A DNA stretch of 64,000 bases, taken from Sweltsa coloradensis. Taxonomy: Eukaryota > Arthropoda > Insecta > Plecoptera > Chloroperlidae. The notes under the pieces are model-generated. The model did no database searches and was not told where the DNA came from. It was given only the letters and a program-made list of their open reading frames with translations. Numbering within the stretch: position 1 is the first letter of the stretch; each line of letters opens with the position of its first letter. Shown here piece after piece: positions 22,190-33,830 of this stretch. The translations under genes were made by a program, and so were the position numbers. The stretch covers positions 248,001 to 312,000 of the forward strand of contig JAMZAV010000305.1 in the NCBI GenBank assembly GCA_024449915.1, in the 5' to 3' direction.

Positions 22190-22720
22190 ATGTTGTAAAT
22201 TATGTGTATTTAGAAAGAGAAGGACCAAAGAAAATACCGTACACAATGTAACTTAGACTTAAGAATACAACCATAAGAAATTAAAATGCACATACTACAA
22301 ACAACCTGTGACCACACTATTATCCCAAGTTACTTAAAAAAGTATTTCCGATTGTCAACGTCAGTAATTTTGTTTTTGATTGTGGTAGGTCTTATTGGGA
22401 GAATGGGGTACCTAGTATCATCATTTGGTTGCAAGAACATTTAGACTTCTTTTAGCCATGTGACCTCATGGGCCACAATTATCTGTTTTCCTACTACGAG
22501 CCCAAGCATTGGCTTTTTGGACTTTAAGAATCGAGTGTTAATTGTGTCAGAATTGCATGGTGTTTGAAGGATTGTCTTTGCGTGAAAGCTTATGCGTTTT
22601 GTAGATTAAATGATAGTACACATTTGGTTGTGATTTTAGTAATAATTGTATCTCATAATTAATGATTGATTATCTTGTTGAACCATTCTTTTAAATACTA
22701 GGCGACAATAACTATGTAAT
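22190..22720. other. 3' flank of the + strand gene
   Basis: This AT-rich sequence follows the predicted stop and could contain the 3' UTR. No AATAAA signal was seen close to the stop. No other gene is recognised before the TIR element at 22721. Confidence 0.4.
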
Positions 22721-23204
22721 CACAGAGCTCGGAAACGGTTCAGGCAAATCGATTCGGGCTGAAACGTTTTGAAATTGTCGATATATCTGTCGGTTTTGGC
22801 CAAAACCACTTGAGTTCCAAACCACTTCGGAAAGTGATTTGGCAAACTCGAATCGATGATATACATGTCAAACCGTTTCAAGGGAAATAACAGTGCCATG
22901 ACAATGCAATATGTCAATCTCAGAATTCAAATATTGACTTTCATTCTTTAATTTCTTCTTTAATTCGACTTCCGAAGTTAAAAACATACCCTTACACCAT
23001 TATCTATACTTTTGGTAAAGTTTTGTACGGACAAAATCATTTTATCCATAGGGAACACACACGTGACGTCACAACTCAGTGGCAAGTGGCCACGGATCTT
23101 ACTGATGGACAAGCATCCTAATTTCGCAAGTTGACGCCTGATGAACGGCTCAACAAATATCACGCTCTAACTTTTAACCTATTCATTATTTGGACAACAC
23201 TTAA

Positions 23205-23821
23205 AGGGGTATTTAGCCGCTAAACTCAAAAAATATATTTCATTCTGGCTAACTAGTAATGAATTTAGCAATTAACAGAAAAATTATTGGGGCCACCATG
23301 ACCTCCCAAAAAATTGTCCCATCGGCAAAAATCTCCCATAAGAAATAACATGGGGACGATCTTTATGCCCCGTGACCTTGGAGGATTTTGACTCAAAAAA
23401 ATATTGGCCATTATTGACGTACTCGACAGCCTTTTCTGTAAATTCTCTATATTTTGTTTTGTAATTTGGGCAAGTAGTTCGGTCAAAAGATGCTGATTAC
23501 CAAGATGAAGTGTGATTTTGGAATGCATATTTTTGCGTGTTTGAGGGTATATTTGGGCACAGTTTCAAGACACGATGTTATAAAGAGGCATTTCAGATTG
23601 GCACAATGCTCTAGTATCTATGTGGACCAAAAAAGAAGCAGATTAAAGCCGATTTAGGAAATTTTCCAAAACCCCAATTTTTGCCAATTTCTGGATCAAA
23701 AAATTTAAAAAATTCGTGTTAAATCACAGTTGCAAGATATAATTTTTTTAACGGTCATTTAAGTGTAGTATTGTGCTATAGATCACGTGGTAAAAAATAA
23801 TTTTGGGGGTTTTTAGCCCCT
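23205..23821 (-). mobile_element. TTAA-target MITE, family C copy 2
   Basis: This is the reverse-oriented homologue of 12743-13398, flanked by TTAA at 23201-23204 and 23822-23825. It contains the same internal sequence (for example ATGACCTCCCAAAAAATTG). It is 617 bp, about 40 bp shorter than copy 1. Small frames within it are by-products of this repeat. Confidence 0.85.
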
Positions 23822-23825
23822 TTAA

Positions 23826-24439
23826 GAGGAATAATATTTAGCAAACATATCATTTCTTCTAATAGCGATTATTTCAAATCTTTTTACAGAACCGTTAGGT
23901 TGTTATAACAATGTACGCATTATAAATGACAAAATTATCAACAACTTTATGTCTTCTCAACTTCAATTGACAAAAAACTACAGATTGGATTTCAACAAGA
24001 ATTCTCTCTAAATTTGCATCCAACTAATAAGACAAGAAATAGATTAAATTTCTAGATAGAAAAAGCACTGAAAGAAAATTTACAGCATAGCGTGCAGTTT
24101 TTCGCTGCTAATCTGCACGTCAAAAGTGCGTATTTTAGATGAAAACACATACCATGCATATTACCCTATGCTATAAATTTTCGTTCTGTGCACTTTCTAT
24201 CTAGAAAGTTTATTTATTTCTTGTATAAACAGTCCCATGCATATTTTGAAAGAGGTCTTGTCAAAATCCGATCACTAGGTTTTTGTCAATTGAACTTGTT
24301 TTAATTTAATTTCATAAGTAACAAGTAAGTCTTAAATTTAATTTTGATACGTACATCGATATAACAAGTTAACGGCTGTCTAGAAATTCAAAGTAATCGC
24401 TATTGGAAGGAATGATATATTTGCTAAATATTATTCCTC
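23826..24439. mobile_element. TTAA-target MITE with ~55-bp inverted ends
   Basis: GAGGAATAATATTTAGCAAA at 23826 is inverted at the right end. The inverted pairing continues imperfectly for about 55 bp (AATAGCGATTA/TAATCGCTATT). It is flanked by TTAA at 23822-23825, shared with the neighbouring MITE, and at 24440-24443. No coding sequence. Confidence 0.8.
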
Positions 24440-25147
24440 TTAAGTTTTTCCCCAAAAATGAATAGGATAAAAGTTGGAGCGTGATTAGTGTTGCGACGTT
24501 CAGCAGGCGTCAACTTGCAAAACGATGGTTGCTTGTCCATCAGTTGGGCGAATACCCGGCATGCTCCAGGATGCGTGACGTAGTTGTGTGTACCCTATAA
24601 GATAAACAAGAATAAATGTCACTCTTAACCTAGAAACTTGTTTTCCAAAATGGTTCCCGTGCTACAAAATCTCAAACCGTTTCCGTCGAATCAGTTCGAA
24701 ATCTATTGATATATTATACACTTCTAGTTCAAACCGTTTCAGGCTGAATCATTTTGACTAAACCGTTTCCGAGCTCTGTGATATACGTAGTCTATTACAC
24801 TGTTGTAATGGTACTATCGACAGAAATGAAAAAGTGCCTGTAGCCAATGCTCATTAAAATTAATTGATCAGTACATACCTGCTAAACAATATAATTTGTC
24901 AATATTAATTTGATACTTATATGGAACGAATACTGTTGCTAAAACTAGGGATGCACAACTATAAAATAAAAGTAACCAAAAATCAAAAAGGTAATTGCAT
25001 TAGCAATGTCGGTAAAAACTATGCAGATTTTTCCAGCGGAGGCATAATCAGATCTAAAAACCAAGACGGTCAGAAATAGTGTGAAATCTTTTAGCCTTCG
25101 TTATCGCAAAATACCACATGATTAATTTATCATCATTCACACAGGAC

Positions 25148-26564
25148 TAGGGCTGTGCGAGTACTCGATTTCTCGAGCTTTTTCGAGCTTCAGTTTTGAG
25201 CTCGCGCCGAGCCGAGCTTAATTTTAGGATCGATTTATTCGAGCCGAGCCTACAAAAACACGCAGTACACGCGCTCATTTTCATCAACACTCAACAGACA
25301 GTTTTGTCAACAAAGACTTTCGCGGAAGAATGCGGCAGCCTGAGCCAGCGATCAACAGTCGACTCGACGCAGTAGAATGCGATAGGCCTAGGCCTAGGCC
25401 TAGAATGCAAACGTGTCTCCCTCATGTGGGAAAACCTATCACACTATCGCCCGCGCTGAAGCTTTCGTCGCAAAAATAAGCCTAGGAAAGAAAGGAGATA
25501 AGCCAAGGAAAAACAATCCAATGCGGCGTGATCGTAGAAACATGATCACATTGAATAATTCTTCTTCCAACTAGTTTCACACCGATCATCTTTGTTCTTC
25601 GTCAGCTGTGAGTGAGTTGGTTGGATCGACCGAACGCGCACGCAGTTCGCGCAGGTGTCACGTGATGGCTTACAACGCGCTCTGTTGTCAACTCGAGTAG
25701 AGAACCTGGATCTTATTAACTACGTTAATAGAGAAGCGCGTTTGGATGTTCGTGTGTTAAAAATTTCTGGGACTCGCCGCCCTAGAAATGTGGCGTTCTC
25801 ACCGTCCAAAAGTATGTAACTGGATGTAGTCAAATCCATGTCAAGCAATTTAATATATTCTAATATTTGCCTGAGGCATGAACCTACGCCTAATAATGAT
25901 AATATCTAATATAAAAATGTGTACTATATATTATAACATCCATTGTCAACGAATAATACCTTACTTATCTGCAAATTTGTATATTCAACATTGTACTTTG
26001 TTTGGTCCTTGGGTTGATTACCGACAATAAACCGGGGAAACTTCTTTATCGACTCTGGTTGCCATGGTTACCAAGACCTTGGGCTCACTGCCTTTGCTAG
26101 GATTTTGATAGGAATTATCAAGGAACCAATGGATTACCCAGGCGGTGAGCCCTAATAAATGTCTAAACGCGCTACGTATCTAGAAGATAAAGCGGCGTTA
26201 AACTCGAGTTACTCTTTAGCAGAGTCGACAAAGAAGTTTCCCCGGGTCTTCTTTATCGACTCTGCAGGCAGGAAGGCTCCGCGGGAAAGATCGCATCGAC
26301 GTAGCGCGTAAAATAATAAACCCGTGAATTAGCCAAAAAACGGTCGCGAAAAATACCCTGATCTTATAATCGGCTCCGGGTAATTTCTAGAACCAGGTAC
26401 CCGATGACATCCCTAGAAAATATGTAGCCTAACCATTTTTATTTTATTTTTTATTTATTTTTTATATTTTTTTTAAAAAAATTTTTGAAAAAGCTCGAAA
26501 ATCAAGCTTTTTTTTAAATACTCGGCTCGGCTCGACTTAAAAATTCTAGGCTCGCACAGCCCTA
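25148..26564. mobile_element. hAT MITE (TAGGGCTGTGCGAG ends), copy 1
   Basis: TAGGGCTGTGCGAG and its inverse bound a 1417-bp element. It is flanked by perfect CACAGGAC duplications (25140-25147 and 26565-26572). The subterminal regions are rich in CTCGAG/GAGCCGAGC. A second copy is at 56480-57698, and sequence at 52390-52750 matches its interior. It contains two CAGAGTCG-type termini (26034-26057 and 26220-26264). No intact transposase. Confidence 0.9.
26220..26264. repeat. Minimal palindrome of two CAGAGTCG-type transposon ends
   Basis: CAGAGTCGACAAAGAAGTTT is followed almost at once by its inverse, CTTCTTTATCGACTCTG. These are the ends of the element type at 9638-10384, here with no body between. 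A lone end of the same type is at 26034-26057. Confidence 0.7.
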
Positions 26565-26641
26565 CACAGGACACAAAATAATATAATAGTGGTCATTAAT
26601 CGGTCATCAAACAATAATATCCATTATTGTGTGCATCCCTA

Positions 26642-27258
26642 CTTGCAACATTTTATAATTTGAAAATCAATTTTAAAACTTATGGTTGAGAAACAATGTT
26701 CTTATTTCATATTCCATCACAGGTATTGGCATGCAAATAGTAGATTAAAAAGGGTTTGTTGAAGGCCGGTTATTATATGGCCGCAATGTTGACGAGACCA
26801 AAAGATTACAATAAAACCCAGCGACACTGTGCCTACAACAATTTCACACAATAACGACCTACTAAAGATATTTATTTTAAAGTTTAAGCAATGTGGAATT
26901 TCACACTTTCACACAACACTCAATTAAAAAATGGTAGTTTATTCAATTAAACAACACGTGGAACATAATTAAAAATGCATTGAAAACACAGTCCGTGTGT
27001 AGTACCGAGGAAGGGCAGCAAGTGAACATAGCTCAGAGGTATACATACTACCTTGGACATGGAATTGCCGAATTAATTAGGCACTCCAACACTGGAAACA
27101 AAAGTTGGTAAATTACCATTTTATTATTAAGTAGGCACTCCAACATTGGAAACAAAAGTTGGTAAATTACCATTTTATTCAAAGTATTCCGAGTATCCAA
27201 ATCGAGAAACAGAGGATGTCGTAGGTCAATTATATAGGCCTACTACAAATTATTTATA
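26642..27258. other. Flank of the BEL element with a 52-bp tandem duplication
   Basis: No gene is recognised. AGGCACTCCAACA(C/T)TGGAAAC with its following sequence is present twice (about 27079-27130 and 27131-27180). Confidence 0.55.
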
Positions 27259-27263
27259 GGTTT

Positions 27264-27840
27264 TGTTAGCGCGTAGGCGAGATATTCCTACAAGCGACCT
27301 AGTGTAGGGCGAGGGGGGCCACAAGACGACTAGGTATTCGATGAGGGGAGGGGGGGGCTAGTGGACTGTATTATAGGGTTTTGGAATCGAGCTTGTCGTG
27401 AGAGTCGGAGAGTTAGGGAAACCGAGCTGCGAAATAAACTGAAATCACTTACCGACTTGCTGTATGGGCTGGGCAAGGTAGCAGGACGGCGGGCATGTGG
27501 ATTACTCAGCTGGGCGGCAGGCGTCGGGGGCGTCGGCGGCGAGAGCGATAATAATGGTGAAATATATACACTAATATAATGTTAACACAATAGAAATAGT
27601 TACCAGGTACACTGTATACGTATACACTGGCGAGGTGCGAGTACAATGCGTAGAACACACGCGCGTTCTCTACGAGCGAGAGACTTGAGAGCTTCTTTCC
27701 GACGGAGCGGCTGAGAGGGCACTGAGTAGCGAGTTGCCAGCATAGTGCTGACAGACGCAATTGCGGGCCGTGATACAGAATACATCACAGCCGGTGGGAA
27801 AGGATGGAAATTGATAGGAAATCAAACATTGGCGTAAACA
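27264..27840 (-). repeat. BEL/Pao 3' LTR
   Basis: This 577-bp LTR matches the one at 33264-33830, except for about nine extra bases near 27530 (CGTCGGCGG) and a G-run difference near 27346-27357. On the minus strand it is the downstream LTR. Short frames within it appear identically in both LTRs and are not genes. Confidence 0.95.
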
Positions 27841-28011
27841 TGCCGGCCACCAAAATGAGCCAACATTTTAGGGATAATTCTACATAATACTCAGAATTGC
27901 GGAACATGAAGAATCCAGTCTGAGAAGACTTTCGATAGAGCAAGAAATTAAGCGATCAAGCGAACTAAGAAGCAAATATATGAAAAACTGTACAAGAGAA
28001 CTTTTGTGCAA

Positions 28012-28443
28012 TTATGCGACAGCAAGACTGATGAGCTTGTTCACGAGCCTGGTGTAAGAGCCTGACGGCGTACGTATAGAGGCAACGCGAACAATGCCAT
28101 CGCGACCGGGATGCAGGTGGGTTACTCGTCCGATCGGCCAGGAGAGAGGTGTGCTTGAGGCTTCAAGCAAGAAGACCACGTCTCCGACTTGGAGGTTCGG
28201 GTTATTCCTGGTCCATTTTCCACGCTGCATCTGAGTATGTAGATACTCGCGAGACCAACGGGTCCAGAATGCCTGATGTAGTTGTCTCACCCGATGCCAG
28301 CGTGACAAATGCGATGTGTTTTCGGGCTCGAGGTGCTCGGGCGGAGCAAGTAGCGGCGCACCGATCAGAAAATGACCTGGGCTCAGGTAGTCGGGTCCAT
28401 CAGCCGGGTCTTGAGGCGTAGTGCAGAGCGGGCGGCTATTCAA
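28012..28443 (-). pseudogene. BEL/Pao integrase C-terminal domain fragment
   Basis: This 143-codon frame is in a different frame from the integrase core and overlaps its end, so a frameshift separates them. It contains the features of the BEL integrase C-terminus: a PGHFLIGAPL motif near residue 22, a WxxVRQLHQAFWxRW helix, and the barrel-like stretch VGDVVFLLE...WPIGRVTHLHPGRDG. It ends at a stop about 170 bp before the 3' LTR. Confidence 0.85.
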
Positions 28444-29305
28444 AAACAGCCCCGATGCGCGAGAATAGTGTAGCGTATTCTTCGTGAGTATGAGGGGTAT
28501 CGGATATGAGACGGCGGAGAAGAGACTTGGCTGATTTCACCCCTGCTTCCCACAGGCCACCGAAATTAGGAGCATAGGGAGGATTGAAGTGCCAGGTTAT
28601 TTTTCGACTTGCAAGGGAGTCGGAAATTGAGGTTTTAGACTTGGCGAGGAAGTCTTGGACTTCACAAATGTGACGAGCAGCACCCACGTAGTTGCGGCCA
28701 CAATCGGAGTAGATATGAGATGGTAGGCCTCTCCGCGAAGAAAATCTATCAAATGCTGCCATGAAGACTTCTGTAGAGAGCTCAGAAACCATTTCCAGGT
28801 GTACGGCTTTGGTCGCCATGCATACAAATAGGCATAAGTAACCCTTCGTACTGGGAGCATTTCTTCGATTGCTGGTTTTCACTGCGAATGGGCCAGCGTA
28901 GTCTGTTCCGACGTGAGAGAAAGTGCGAGAGGGTTGTACACGAGCTGCTGGGAGGTCAGCCATTTTGGGCTGCAGAGGTTTTGCGCGGAACTTGTGACAT
29001 GTCAGACATCTATGGATGCGCTGTCTGAGCAGACCACGAAGAGAGACGAACCAGTACTGTTCTTGTATTAGCGCTTGAACGGTGCGAGGTCCAGAATGCA
29101 GAGAAATCTTATGAAACGAGTCACAGATGAGAGACGAGAGATGGACTTGCTTTGGAAGCAAAATTGGTGAACGTGAGGCTTCAGGTAGCAAGGAATGGCG
29201 AAGCCTGCCGGCCACCCTGATATTCCTCGCTTGGTCGATGAATGGATTCAGGGACGCGAGACGAGACGATCCAGCTTGACTGCGGAGTTCATCTGCGGAG
29301 TTCAT
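28436..29305 (-). pseudogene. BEL/Pao integrase core
   Basis: This frame of 289 codons has an HHCC zinc-binding region (HKISLHSG, then CLTCHKF) near residues 65-110. A DDE catalytic core follows, with visible acidic positions in GTDYAGPF, YSDCGRNYVGA and GLWEAGVKSAK. The second motif has Cys-Gly-Arg-Asn where related elements usually have Asn-Gly-Thr. The frame stops before the C-terminal domain. Its first methionine is internal to the polyprotein rather than a real start. Confidence 0.88.
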
Positions 29306-29650
29306 CTGCGTAGTAGTGCTTTTGAGTAACTCGAATCAACAGATTGAGAGCGTCCTGCAACTCAGACGGTTGCAGAGGCCCTGAGGGAGGTGGAGTGCGA
29401 TTGCGTTTGGCCAACAGGAGTCGCGTGAACCGTATGATTTGGCCAAATACACGTTGAGCGCGGAGCAGTGTGGAGAACTTCCCAGACACGTGAGCAGGGG
29501 AAACGACTGCAGGGGTTGGACGAGGGTAGTGGCTGAAGTCTTCACTTCGGGCAGATCGATCAGAGCGTCTAGAGTGTGGCCGGAGCGTGGCCACGTTTCA
29601 GCTGGTGAACGCAGGAACGGAGGTCCAGCCAGCCACAGAGGGTGTACCAT
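29289..29650 (-). pseudogene. BEL/Pao linker between RNase H and integrase
   Basis: Two overlapping frames cover this part. One ends in a segment like LQDALNLLIRVTQKHYYADEL, the helix that precedes the integrase zinc domain in BEL polyproteins. The other carries PLWLAGPPFL, typical of the region after RNase H. The switch between frames indicates at least one indel. Confidence 0.6.
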
Positions 29651-30497
29651 CAGTTCAGATGGGAGTAAAACCCGGGAGACGCACATTTGCAGGGTTCTCT
29701 TCCGAGGCGACATGAGCCCAGTTGGTAGGGCTTGGGGTCTCCAAAATTTTCAACAACACCGATTTGCCGCAAAATTTTTGAGACGGTTGTGGCGGAAGTG
29801 GCGAGCCAGGCAAGGAGATCTTTGGAGTCCGTGTATAGAAACCACGGAATCCAGAGTGAGAGTAGGGGAGGGATGGCAAGGTCGTCTGAACGAGCCGAGA
29901 CAAAAAAAGCGCGGATGAAAATTTCCCAGCTTGGTATTGTCAGTGGCTTGTTTGGAGATACCTTCCCTTCTTGCACGCAATAGCGTGACGTGAGATGTGG
30001 ATCCGCGTTGTGTGTGCAGGTAGAGCACGCAGCAAAGCCCTTCTTCTGAGGCGTCACAGAATCCAACCAGCTTGTGGACACCACGACTGTCGGGAAAAGC
30101 TGTGGAATCCAAAGCGAGGAGAGCTGAGAAACGTCGGAAACTGCGGACAAACCAACTCTGAGGAGCTGGTCGGGGAGCGGGTCATCCCATTGAAGTGGGT
30201 GTAACCAGAGTGTTGCAGGAACATCTTCATCCAGCACACGAAGGGAGTGAGGAAGCCGAGCGGATCGAAGATCTTGGCTATGTAGGAGAGAGTCGACCGC
30301 TTGGGGGACTGATCCGGAAAAGGATTCCGTAGGAAGGAGAAGCAGTCGGAATGAGGATCCCACAACAAGCCCAGTATCTTGATACCTTGTTCCTCGTCGG
30401 AGAAGAAAAGGGGCGTTTCTGGTGCTCGTGAGGAAGCGTTGTTTAGAGCGTCAGAAACATTACTGGCCCATTCCTGAATTCGAATCCTCAAGGGCAA
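29650..30497 (-). pseudogene. BEL/Pao RT C-terminus and RNase H region, frameshifted
   Basis: The upstream part reads ILGLLWDP and then KRSTLSYIAKIFDPLGFLTP, the conserved BEL segment after the RT palm. Downstream, three frames share the RNase H signal: GFCDASEEG near 30070 and LYTDSKDLLAWL near 29830. Moving between frames is needed at least twice. No joined product is offered. Confidence 0.8.
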
Positions 30498-31215
30498 CTA
30501 GGGCTTGCAATTCAGATTGCAAAGAGCGAGCGTGGGCGAGATCACTTGCGCCAGAGACGAGATCATCTATGTACATCTGACACTTTATTGCTTGAGCAGC
30601 AAGTGGGAAGCGATCTCCTTCGTCGGCTACTAGTTGAGAAAGAACGCGTTGAGCTAGGAACGCAGAGGACGTGAGGCCATACGTGACCGTGTTGAGTTGG
30701 TACTCAACTACAGGAGAGTCAGGTGATGGGCGCCAGAAGATGTGTTGGTGAATTCGATCTTCTGGATGAACGAGGATCTGCCGGTACATTTGTCGTATGT
30801 CCGCGCAGATGGCAACAGCGTGTGTCCTGAAGGCTGTCAGGGCGGAGGGAAGATCTGCTTGCAACTTCGGTCCGCTGAGAAGGTTGTGGTTGAGTGATAG
30901 GCCGTTCTTATCTTGATAAGAGGCGTTGAAGACGACGCGGAGTTTTGTGCTCGAACTAGTGAGTTTGTGAACACTGTGGTGAGGAATTACATAATCTGCA
31001 GGTTGTGGTGCAGGTTGCATGTGTTTAGATGCAGCGTAATCCTTCATGAAGAGATGGTATGCGTCCTCCTGCTCGGGGGTTCGTTTGAGGCGTCGTTCTA
31101 AGCTTAAATAACTTTGTAGAGCGGCCGAGCGGTTGGAGCAGAGAGGAGAAGTCGCGGGCTTGAAGGGCAGAGCGACGGAGTAGCGTCCGTTCTCATCACG
31201 AGTGTGTGAGGACAT
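30460..31215 (-). pseudogene. BEL/Pao reverse transcriptase palm
   Basis: This 251-codon frame contains LRVVFNASYQ, the fingers/palm sequence ICADIRQMYRQILVHPEDR, and the catalytic YIDD box at 30562-30573. A YGL(T)SSAFLAQ segment precedes the box as in other BEL elements. It breaks at a stop just after the palm. The first Met is inside the polyprotein. Confidence 0.9.
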
Positions 31216-31229
31216 GAAGTGTTCTTCAC

Positions 31230-31704
31230 ATTACTGATCATTTGGATCCTTATGTTGAGGGCGTGCTATCTCTTCTGTTTCCCAGAAGAGACGCAGAGTG
31301 CAGTCTAAGCCTGAGGAGCTCGCGAGCGGAGATAGCGGGGTGTGAGAGGGAGCTTCCGATGTTTGAACAGGACCCATGATGACCCAACCAAAAACTGTAT
31401 TCAGAGCAGAGGGACTGCCTCTGATTATTATGTCTCCATCCTTTTGGAGGACGTCGAGGTAGAGATCGGCTCCTAAGAGGAAGTCAATTTGGTCAGAGAG
31501 GTCATTTGGTCAAGCTAGAGAGAGGCCTCGGTATTTCTCGACAACATCGAGAGGTACTGAACTGGCGAGCATGTGGCCAGTGATGGTGGATAGAACCAGA
31601 GCTTGAACAGCAAAGGTTTGATGAGGTTTGAAGCACGAGGCTATCTCACAATTGACGATACCGTGCACTCGGGCGGAAGCGTGTCCATTGCCGGACAATT
31701 CCAT
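31230..31704 (-). pseudogene. BEL/Pao aspartic protease region, broken
   Basis: Translation of the minus strand gives fragments typical of the BEL protease/DUF1758 region: IDFLLGADLYLDVL near 31460, and SALNTVFGWVIMGP near 31390. A frame change occurs near 31510. The usual N-terminal DSG-type catalytic site is not clearly preserved. Confidence 0.6.
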
Positions 31705-31822
31705 GACGCTGGAATGGAGTTTTAAGCCGAGACGTCTTGCAAGAGAGTGTTATTGCAGAAATTTGCGAGCCTGAGAAGCGCCTGTAGGCTTGAGCTTAGT
31801 TGAGCTTGCAGCGGAAATATGG

Positions 31823-32311
31823 TCAAGTCCGCAGAGCTCGTAAGTGCGGCTTTGTTCCTCGAGGAACTCGATGAGCTGTTTGTAAATGGGGCGTGCTATG
31901 CGATGAGCATTTGAATTCAAACTGCTTTCGTGTGTTTAGATCCAAGTGCGCGAGTGTGATCGATAACAACAAGAAATCGGCGAGATCAACAATTTCCAAC
32001 CCTTTGAGAGCGTCAATAGAACTTCTATGAACGTTCAAAAAGAGCTGAAGAGAAGCGTGGTTTCCAGATTTGAGAGGGATGAAGTCCAATACCTGCTGTA
32101 TGTACATAGCAGCCAATAGGCGTTTATTTTGATACCTGTTGATCAAAGCTGCGTATGCGAGCCCATAATTCTCATTTGAAATTTGGAAGCTGGAGATCGT
32201 TGAAAGGGCAGCGTCTTGGAGGGATGATCTCAAGTAGTGAAACTTTTGCACTTCATTGAGGCTAGTATTTTGATCCACTAGAGAGTGGTACAACGCGTAA
32301 TATCCGGCCAC
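31823..32311 (-). pseudogene. BEL/Pao gag, DUF1759-like domain
   Basis: This frame of 162 codons carries YYALYHSLVDQN, KFHYLRSSLQDAA and a helical capsid-like region as in DUF1759 gag proteins of BEL elements. It is in another frame than the upstream gag part, with two apparent indels between them near 32315-32345. The tail runs out of frame before a zinc-knuckle region would be expected. Confidence 0.75.
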
Positions 32312-32369
32312 CGTGCGAGGTCACCATTAAAAATTTGGTAATTTAATGGTGGGGAGCAAATTTGTTGAA

Positions 32370-32720
32370 TTAACAACAGCTGGGTTGTGGGGTCACTGCT
32401 GGGGTAGTGACAATTAACTGTGAGGCTGCGATGTAACGTTTTTGTGCCGAAAATATTAGATCATCGAAACTTATTCTGACCTTACTCACTTCAAGTGGTT
32501 TGACGGTTTCTTCCAATTTGGAATTGAACACAATGATAGATTCTTGCACTTTATCAAATTTATTTTGTAGTGACAAGAGCTCGTCAAAGCGAGGCTTGAA
32601 GAGTGGTACGTCGTCGGGCTTTAGATTATTAAAAGCTTCATATATGCGTTGTGCAGATGCAAACAGTTCTTCGCGAGTTTTGAGAAAGGCGTTGGCTTGC
32701 TGTTTCTGCTGTTCAGACAT
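32370..32720 (-). pseudogene. BEL/Pao gag N-terminal part
   Basis: The likely start is the internal Met (MSEQQKQQANAF) rather than the more upstream Met at 32777. The product is a charged, alpha-helical, coiled-coil-like segment of about 116 residues, typical of the start of BEL gag. It ends in a stop after QPSCC, followed by a frame change into the DUF1759-like part. Confidence 0.65.
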
Positions 32721-33263
32721 GTTGTATGTAAATAAGTGCAACGTGAAAGTAAGACGAAGTGATAAGTAAGCCAACAAGTAGGAATAAGCTGACGAAAATC
32801 AAGGACAGACAGTGAATTATAATTTGCAAATTATAAAATGAAATAACACACAAGTTTTGAGAAAGCAATGTTGTGAGCTTAAGAAAGCCGAGAATGAGCG
32901 AAGAAAATAATTAAATAATTATTGCAATTGTGTGTGAACGAAATCTGAGAGTGCGATTACATTTCCAGATAGAAAATGCAATGTGAGAGAAGAACACGAG
33001 ATAGCGCTGAACAATGTTCAACAATGTTCAGATGAGCGCCGAGGTGGATTACAAGCACGTACGAATACGAGCCGAGGTGCTGACGCAGATATAAGCGTCG
33101 AGTGCGGACAGGCGAGGATCATGTACCATGTACTGAGGCGCGTGGGACTGCGATAAGACACACGTGGGAGATTAGATTTTACATGAAAGTAAAACTGGAC
33201 AATTGATGATATGAGAATCAATGAAAACTGTCTGAAAAGATTCGGCGCCAGGAGGACCAACTT

Positions 33264-33830
33264 TGTTAGCGCGTAGGCGAGATATTCCTACAAGCGACCT
33301 AGTGTAGGGCGAGGGGGGCCACAAGACGACTAGGTATTCGATGAGGGGGGGGGGGGCTAGTGGACTGTATTATAGGGTTTTGGAATCGAGCTTGTCGTGA
33401 GAGTCGGAGAGTTAGGGAAACCGAGCTGCGAAATAAACTGAAATCACTTACCGACTTGCTGTATGGGCTGGGCAAGGTAGCAGGACGGCGGGCATGTGGA
33501 TTACTCAGCTGGGCGGCAGGCGTCGGGGGCGAGAGCGATAATAATGGTGAAATATATACACTAATATAATGTTAACACAATAGAAATAGTTACCAGGTAC
33601 ACTGTATACGTATACACTGGCGAGGTGCGAGTACAATGCGTAGAACACACGCGCGTTCTCTACGAGCGAGAGACTTGAGAGCTTCTTTCCGACGGAGCGG
33701 CTGAGAGGGCACTGAGTAGCGAGTTGCCAGCATAGTGCTGACAGACGCAATTGCGGGCCGTGATACAGAATACATCACAGCCGGTGGGAAAGGATGGAAA
33801 TTGATAGGAAATCAAACATTGGCGTAAACA
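33264..33830 (-). repeat. BEL/Pao 5' LTR
   Basis: This 567-bp LTR is upstream with respect to the minus-strand coding direction. It should contain the promoter of the element. It is nearly identical to the other LTR, the only visible differences being a missing CGTCGGCGG and a G-run change. Confidence 0.95.

Larger units (their letters stand above)
22721..24780. mobile_element. Composite TIR element (CACAGAGCTCGGAAACGGTT ends)
   Basis: A perfect 20-bp inverted pair bounds the unit at 22721-22740 and 24761-24780. Inner flanks are also partly inverted, for example TGACGTCACAACT/AGTTGTGTGTACC and the GATGGACAAGCA/TGCTTGTCCATC pair. Two TTAA-target MITEs lie in its centre (23205-23821 and 23826-24439). 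No clean duplication at the outer edges was seen, so its class is uncertain. Confidence 0.7.
24946..26641. mobile_element. Probable hAT-like element hosting a younger hAT MITE
   Basis: The ends TAGGGATGCACA and TGTGCATCCCTA match the hAT style. The 8-bp flanks (GCTAAAAC versus CTTGCAAC) agree at only half the positions, so the call rests on the inverted ends. Only about 280 bp remain outside the nested element at 25148-26564. Confidence 0.5.

Noticed and set aside
22039..22251. 70-codon frame (GWSAVPLGSMQVTP...) as the last exon
   Set aside because: It requires phase 0 at the acceptor at 22063, whereas exon 4 leaves two bases; kept only as an alternative.
27361..27788. Frames in the LTRs on both strands
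   Set aside because: Identical in both LTRs and without protein features; explained by the LTR sequence.
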